DNA from: Ceratobasidium sp. AG-K
Lineage: Eukaryota > Basidiomycota > Agaricomycetes > Cantharellales > Ceratobasidiaceae
Assembly (NCBI GenBank): GCA_037039685.1
Contig: JAWNGF010000015.1
Location: forward strand, 263,001 to 327,000
Reading direction: 5' to 3'
Length of the DNA stretch: 64,000 bases
The translations under genes and the position numbers were made by a program. This document shows, one piece after another, positions 58,262-64,000 of this stretch (positions are counted from its first letter, which is position 1; every line of letters starts with the position of its first letter). A model generated the notes under the pieces. That model ran no database searches and was not told the DNA's origin. It saw only the letters and a list, made by a program, of their open reading frames with translations.

Positions 58262-59616
58262 CTAATAATATCCCCCACCAGCCCGCTTATGTCGACGTCG
58301 ACGAGTGCAACAGCTGCAACCATAACTACCACGGGATTTGGCATTGATACAGCGCGCCATCCCCAAGGTAAGACAAGCAAGGAAAATTAGGCCACCAAAG
58401 ATAGCTAAGACAATAATGCCCGCTAAGTTCTTCTTGGATGCATCCATAATCGGTACCGATGCTCCAACAGTATCGTTTAGGCACTTCAGGAAGTTCATAT
58501 CCGTCCCGTTCGGAAGCGGCGTGTCCGCACTGAGGGGAGGGGAGACAGTGCTATTGTCAACCGGCGCGCTGGACGGCAGACTCGCAGAGTTGTTGTACGA
58601 GGTAAGGGCGAGCATGAATGACGAGGCACGGTAGTACTGGACTGCTTGCTCGACATGAACGGTAGAGTTCGTTTCCTGATACCATAAATCAGCTCAATGA
58701 TACGGAGGATAATGTGACCGGAGTATCTACATTGATGGGTGTGCCAGATGTACGAACGACAGAGCACGGCTTGATTAATGCGTCCATCACAGCCAAGACT
58801 GAGTCGGCATCCCCGATGATATAGTACGATGCGGTGGCATTGTTGATTACGGAGCTAGAATTAGCACTAGCACCCTCCCCTGGCCAGTCACTGTGACGAA
58901 TCAGTGGTTGGTGCATTACACCTCCGGGTCGACTAGAGTTGGTGGCCGGGCCATACTCGTGATATCCATAGTATCCAATTCCGGCGCCGATGGGAACGTA
59001 TACAGGCCAATATCCGAACGGGAAGCTTCGACCAGCAACTAGTGCCCCGCCACCGCCATAGGTATAACCACTACCGTATCTGCTGGTTCCATAAATCTGA
59101 CTGCGAGAACCCCCGCCGACCTGCCGACCTGCAAAGGCGCCTGAAGAGATCGTCGTTGGACTGCCTCCGCCTCCACCCCAGGAAGAGGCACCTCGGCTGC
59201 CACCACCTACAACCGCATACTATCAGTATAAAGGTTTAATGTGGGGGCACTAGAACTTCAACCTACCACCAAAAGAGACCCCGCCTCGGGATCCTGAAGA
59301 TCCACCTGAAACATAGATGGTTACACTCTGCCCCCACAAAGATCAGAGTCTTGTTACCTCCTGAACTCCCACCGGATCCGCTCCCAGATGAACCACCTCC
59401 GTACGAGCCGCCTCCGTACGAGCCACCCCCTCTCGATCCGCCTCCGGAGGATCCACTCCCTCCAGAACTTCCACCACTACTCCCTCCACCTCTTGGTGAG
59501 CGAGGTATCAGAGCCCAATCCGGCGCATACAACGATTCTAAATTCTTATCATTCGAGTCATCATTCGAGTCAGACACAGTAATGTATCGTTTCTCATACG
59601 GCAGAGGGAACCGCAT
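58262..59616 (-). CDS. Gly/Ser-rich single-pass membrane protein, copy 1 (intact)
   Basis: 399 residues from exons 59616-59358, 59305-59267, 59206-58719 and 58675-58262, sum divisible by three. Start ATG at 59616 (MRFPLPYEKRYITVSDSN) agrees with the paralogue (MPFVLPCEKRYIAVSN). Order: short polar N-terminus, IPRSPRGGGSSGG then long G/S repeats, a Gly/Tyr-rich middle (FPFGYWPVYVPIGAGIGYYGYHEYG), a folded region with several N-x-S/T sites (NNATASYY, NETNST-type ETNSTVHVEQ), one TM helix (AGIIVLAIFGGLIFLACLTL) and a short basic Cys-rich tail (CSCCTRRRRHKR). No signal peptide is evident. A cell-surface or adhesion role is only a guess. Confidence 0.85.
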
Positions 59617-59659
59617 ATTGAGGTGAGACAAGAAAGCGTACTCGAGCTATGGATTCAAG

Positions 59660-59672
59660 TGTTCATTATAAA
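59660..59672 (-). promoter_or_regulatory. TATA-like element of Gly/Ser gene copy 1
   Basis: GTCTTTATAATGA on the minus strand, about 45-55 bp before the ATG. The paralogue has GTCTTTATAATTC at the same distance (about 63788-63800), so the element is conserved between duplicates. Confidence 0.5.
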
Positions 59673-59679
59673 GACAGTT

Positions 59680-61680
59680 CACCGCATGCACCTGGCTAGT
59701 GACGTTCGAGAAAGCTCAGTGAACCGTGGAGTGCAACTCAATTGTCTATATCAGGCCCCTTCATCATCAGAATGCTCTCGGCCCAAACGAGAGGGAATAC
59801 AGCTGAGGGAGTGAGAAACGGTAGCTGAATTTGAACCAAGAGAAGAAGAACCGCACCATAGATCTTGTATATGGGATTCATTTCCCTAAGGTGTGCAAAG
59901 CTCAAGATCCAAAAATGGCGTGGGCACCTCTATTCCGACGGCCATCGCAACAACTTGCTGATGAGATTTATGAGCTTTCGGAGATGGCCCGGCCCTCGCC
60001 AAGGATTTTTTGCCGCGTGGCCGCATTTGGATCGGTCAGTGGTTGTGGAGTGCCCATGCGCGTGAAATCAGTCTAGTTTACGGCGCAATGTCACTTGCTA
60101 ATCTAAGGTCCGTAATTTATTGAGTAGAGCAGCCCTCTCTGTCATGTGCTGGTTCGTGCTGCATCCCGCGGAGCACAAAATTTAACTTGACCTCGGTGCA
60201 GGGACCGCGGTGAACAGATGTAACTACCATCGGTGCGCGCAATTAGTCATGATCACGTGCCAGTAGTGGCGCACACATTAATCTTTGTGCACCAACCACG
60301 ATCGACATACACGCGCATCGGCGCGTGTAATTTTTTGCGTACTTTATACCAAGCTGAGTATTATATGTTTAATCATTCTCAGCTTTGCTTTGACTCTATC
60401 ATAAGGCCCGCCGGGCAGCGAGGAAGGGAGATTTGTTTACCGATTAGCATGTACCAAAGGCCTTGACACGAGATGGCGCGTTCCAAACGCGCTACGTGCT
60501 CTCTGAGCAACACGATTCCAACATTGGGTGTTGTACCTCTCCATTCTTCCACGCCACTGGGCCCCCTTGACTGTTATGCACTCCATCATATACATCGATA
60601 CGCACTCGCACCGATGTCTGCCTCCGCTCCTACACCGCTACGTAATCATTTTGGGTTCCTAATTCGACCCATGTGTCAGCACACGGCCCGTTTTGGCCAA
60701 TGTCTCGTGCACCGTCACAGTCTAGTCTGGCTTGACGCTCATGCCTCGTGCCCGCGCTTGCGCTCGTATCGCCTTGGATTCATTCCCCACGCGCCACTTA
60801 CCCTGTGCTTGCTAACCTCCCACGATTTGAACCCTAGCAACACCGACAGCCTTTTACCATTCACTACTTACGCATCTGGGCTTGCCGTAGAAGCGATTCA
60901 CCTGGTACGTTTCCTTTGCCTTCGCTCGATTATTTCACTTGTGTTCTTATTACTTTGTCACTTGGCTGTCAGTGACCATGCACTGTGTTGTGTCGACTCC
61001 GCCACGGTCATTGCGCACCTCGATCACAGTTACGTAGATCCGCCATACCTGACGAGCCTGCCACAAACGATCCGTCTCTGCATTGGGATTTTGCCCTGTA
61101 TGTCATAGTTGTTGCCACTTGTGGCGCCTGTGAGCCCGCTTGTGCCTCGTGCACCGACCCGCTGTCATTCTTTCATAGTACATACAGTTGTCCCAGGAGT
61201 ATGTCCTAATCTGGGGGTTATGATACGTGTACATACCTTCTCATGGAATACAATGTCTTTATGAGTCGCATGCGTGCGGTCTAAAATATGGGATTCAATA
61301 CCCAATGCCTCATTCTCACTAAGCTACCTAAAACAAAATAATTGAGCTAAATCCGGAATATACTACTTCACTGATTTCCGACTTAGGCCGACACCATGCC
61401 GCGCGGTAGCTCGAACTAATTTTGCCCAGAAAAGGATTGAATCTGCATAATTCGCTAATTCGGCTAATTTGAGTCAAATTTCTCTCATTTATTTTACCGG
61501 TGCGCCTTTGCCGCCGGGGGGAGTCCGCTCGCGTCTCGGTACTCTGGCTTTATATATATATATATACGATATGGTATATATTAAGTTGAGTCGAAGCAAA
61601 GCCTTATGTACAACCTCTGTAAGGAAGAATACCTGTCTATAGCGGGAAGAAAGAAAGAAAAGAGACATTAAGGGACAACT
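59680..61680. other. Intergenic between the Gly/Ser paralogues
   Basis: Contains the promoter of copy 1 (to about 59820). The longest open frame (60473-61108, 211 codons, plus) has no family motif, an odd composition and no paralogue, and I do not call it a gene. A TA dinucleotide run lies at about 61551-61565. Confidence 0.5.
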
Positions 61681-61689
61681 CAGCACGTG

Positions 61690-62060
61690 AAGATAGAAAT
61701 TAAACTAATCAGAATAGGTCAAGACAATACAAAGAGCTATCTAATCGAGTCTGCGAATCGGCCCGTGGCTCTGATAAAGCCGAGAACAACCCGGATGCCT
61801 TCTGGGGACGAGCGCAGGAAGCGAAGCTGCAGATATTCCCGCCCCCTTGAGCCCAAGTGCTCGTACCAATCTGCTCCGTAAACTGGATAACGAAAGACAA
61901 AGTGTGAAACGGTCTCGGGTTCCGTGCCGCACACCATACCCTGGCTTACCCCGCCACTTCGGTTCACGGCTTCAAGGCCATGCCGGCGCCTAGAGCAAGT
62001 CGTCAGCCGACCATATATGCGCGCATCCGAACGGGGGAACGCACTAGAGGCGAGGATTCT
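61690..62060 (-). mobile_element. 3' end fragment of a LINE-type (non-LTR) retrotransposon
   Basis: Minus-strand frame with RRRHGLEAVNRSGG, CGTEPETVSHFVFRYPVY and FLRSSPEGIRVVLGFIRATGRF, the pattern of the C-terminal end of fungal LINE reverse transcriptases (CG.xE.xxxHFLxxCxxY...LLxFIxATGRF). One Cys of the usual HFL..C is Arg. The stop lies near 61739. No reverse-transcriptase core remains. It interrupts the duplicated 3' flank of Gly/Ser copy 2. Confidence 0.75.
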
Positions 62061-62410
62061 AGTTATTCACGATTGAGTCACGGTGACGAGGCGGGAAGAG
62101 GCCAAAGCTTTAAATTAGGCGGGCACGCTTGCGGATGCGATCCAATCAAACGAGAGTCAGTGGTGGCTGCTGAAGATGTACTTGTGGATACCAGATACTG
62201 ATTTATTGAAGCTAGACAGCGTTGGTGCTCCTGAAATTGCTGTACCAGTGGGCGTTTTATGCTGGCGCCCTCGAACTACTGGCGCCACTCCGCTAGTTGA
62301 CCCGACTTGGACACTTCAATGGTTGTTTATTGCATTCCAGTTACTACTCATCACACATAGTATCGACAAAGAAAAGAAAGGAGAAACGGATAATTGAGTA
62401 CATTGCAATA

Positions 62411-63745
62411 TCACCAGTAAGAGGGTTTACTAGCCCGCTTACGGCAGCAAGTGTAACCACTGTCCCCAAGCATTCCTAGACACCCAGACACAAAGATAGC
62501 AAGAAAGAAGCAGCCAATAATTCCGAAAAACGTAAATCCGACGATCGTACCTGTTTTGCTGATTGGAGCGTCCATGATTGGTACTGATGCACCAATTGTG
62601 TCATTCAGGCACTTCAGAAATTCATATCCGTGCCATTCGGAAGCGGCATGTCCGCGCTGAGGGGTGGAGCGGTAGCATTGTTGTCGATCGGCGCACTGGA
62701 TGGCAGGTTGGCGGAGTTGTTGTACGAAGTAAGGGCGAGCATGAATGAAGAGGCGCGGTAGTACTGGACTGCTTGCTCGACATGAATAGTAGAGTTCGTT
62801 TCCTGGTAACACAAGCCAGCTCAGCGATACGAAAGGCCAACTGACAAGAGCGCCTACATTAATGGGCGTTCCGGACGTACGAATGACAGAGCAGGGCTCG
62901 ACCAAGGCGTCCATCACAGCCGAGACCGAATCAGAATCCCCGACAATATAGTACGATGCGGTGGCGTTGCCAATTGGAAAGCTAGAGTTGGTACTACTGC
63001 CCTCCGCCGGCCATCCGCTATGCCGAATCAGCGCTTGGTGCATTGCGCCCCCAGGTCTACTTGAGTTCGTGGCCGGACCATACTCGTGATATCCATAGTA
63101 TCCCATTCCGGCGCCGACGGGGACGTATACAGGCCAATACCCGAATGGAAAGCTTCGACCGGCAACTAGTGCCCCCCCCCCCGCCATCATAGGTGTAGCC
63201 ACTACCGTATCTGCTGGTTCCATAAATCTGACTGCGAGAGCCCCCGCCTATCTGCCGACCCGCAAAGGCGCCTGACGAGATTGTGGCTGTATTGCCTCCA
63301 CCCCCACCCCAGGAAGAGGCACCTCGACCGCCACCTATAATCGCATACCATTAGTCAAACTGTTCAAGGAAGGTCAAGAGAGCTTGGACTCACCGCCGAA
63401 TGAGACTCCGCCCCGGGATCCTGAAGATCCACCTGTAACACACACAGTTACATTCTGTCCCCGCATAAGCCAGAACCTTTTACCTCCCGAACTCCCACCG
63501 GATCCGCTACTCCCGGATGAACCGCCTCCGAACGAGCCACCTCCGACCGATCCACCCCCTCTCGATCCGCCTCCGGAAGATCCGCTCCCTCCAGAGCTCC
63601 CCCCACTGCTCCCCCCACCTCTTGGCGAGCGGGGTATAAGATCCCAGCTAGACACATATGATTCTTTCATGGTGTCTCTGTCTTCGACATTATTCAGATT
63701 AGACACAGCAATATATCGTTTTTCACATGGGAGAACGAAAGGCAT
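62411..63745 (-). pseudogene. Gly/Ser-rich membrane protein, copy 2, with two single-base shifts
   Basis: Paralogue of 58262-59616 in the same orientation: MPFVLPCEKRYIAVSN, IPRSPRGGGSSGG, FPFGYWPVYVPVGAGMGYYGYHEYG, NATASYYIVGDSDSV, ETNSTIHVEQAVQYYRASS, FLKCLNDTIGASVPIMDA, TM helix (TIVGFTFFGIIGCFFLAIFVS) and a Cys-containing tail ending PSYW. The C-terminal 45 residues differ from copy 1. The frame is broken in a run of 11 C (63172-63182) and again near 62615, where one base is missing between MNF and LKCLNDT, giving TGA at 62614-62616. Both sites are homopolymers, so assembly error must be excluded before calling it dead. Confidence 0.8.
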
Positions 63746-64000
63746 AGGGGACAAACACGCAGGATGGAGCTATGAGTTCAGACCAGAATTATAAAGACAG
63801 GACATCGATCGTTTCTGGTCGATGACGTCGAATATTACGAGGGAATCAGTGAAGCATGGAGGACAATTCAATTGCCCATATTACACCATTCAACAGAAGC
63901 GGGCACGTGGCCCAAACTAGAGATCATACAGCTACAGGGAGTACGAGGAACGGTGCATCAATGCGAACCAGGAGTGAGGAATACATCAGTTATTCATCGT
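63746..64000. promoter_or_regulatory. Promoter region of Gly/Ser gene copy 2
   Basis: Matches 59617-59820 along its length, including the TATA-like TTTATAATT (minus) about 50 bp before the ATG and a GGCCCAAAC.AGAG block near 63910, similar to 59780. Confidence 0.55.

Noticed and set aside
59351..59626. Plus-strand proline-rich frames opposite the Gly/Ser repeats (also 63384-63794)
   Set aside because: Proline-rich translation is the automatic complement of Gly/Ser codons. The minus-strand reading has consistent exons in both paralogues.
60473..61108. 211-codon plus-strand open frame
   Set aside because: No motif, no intron signals in context, unusual His/Cys/Leu composition, no paralogue in the matching interval before copy 2.

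Overview
This window is fungal nuclear DNA. Short GT-AG introns of about 45-80 bp interrupt almost every gene, and the protein families are those of an agaricomycete basidiomycete: a KDZ-type transposase with a CxC2-like cysteine cluster, DUF6535 membrane proteins, large lineage-specific F-box families, a multi-intron cytochrome P450 and an SSK1 response regulator. The combination most resembles Rhizoctonia (Cantharellales). That assignment is inference from gene content, not a database match.

Layout. 1-2270: a decayed KDZ transposase on the minus strand, running off the left edge and split by a solo LTR with an exact 5-bp target duplication. 4154-8757: a large intron-rich hypothetical gene. 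8760-11650: a non-coding field of two tandem repeat families carrying many short dyads of the form GATKATAC...GTATMATC. 12162-14384: a P450 (minus) with one frameshift. 15769-18404: an F-box gene of family A. 18926-22592: SSK1 (minus). 23855-34370: three copies (full, full with one amber codon, and 3' fragment) of a DUF6535 gene, duplicated together with a piece of the SSK1 5' end. 34985-35860: an Old Yellow Enzyme relic. 39218-40103: a secreted CAP/PR-1 protein. 40610-56923: an F-box cluster of three family-A genes (minus; F-box plus C-terminal CxxC motifs) and three family-B genes (plus; F-box/LRR-like), originally arranged as divergent pairs. 58262-59616 and 62411-63745: two tandem paralogous Gly/Ser-rich membrane proteins, with a LINE 3' end inserted between them.

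How it fits together. The one clear conserved signalling gene is SSK1, the response regulator that links the Ypd1 phosphorelay to the HOG MAP kinase cascade. CAP, P450 and OYE are typical secondary or host-interaction genes. The rest is accessory: tandem duplication has produced families that are now partly decayed, with nonsense codons in one DUF6535 copy, two family-A genes and one family-B gene. Several single-base frameshifts lie in short homopolymers (SSK1 twice, P450, the second Gly/Ser gene). These may be assembly errors rather than biology and should be checked with reads.

Most distinctive: (i) the dyad-repeat field at 9.0-11.3 kb; (ii) the divergent F-box A/B module with a shared E-box promoter; (iii) a 13-nt microexon kept in all three family-B genes, and a possible 3-nt exon in the CAP gene.
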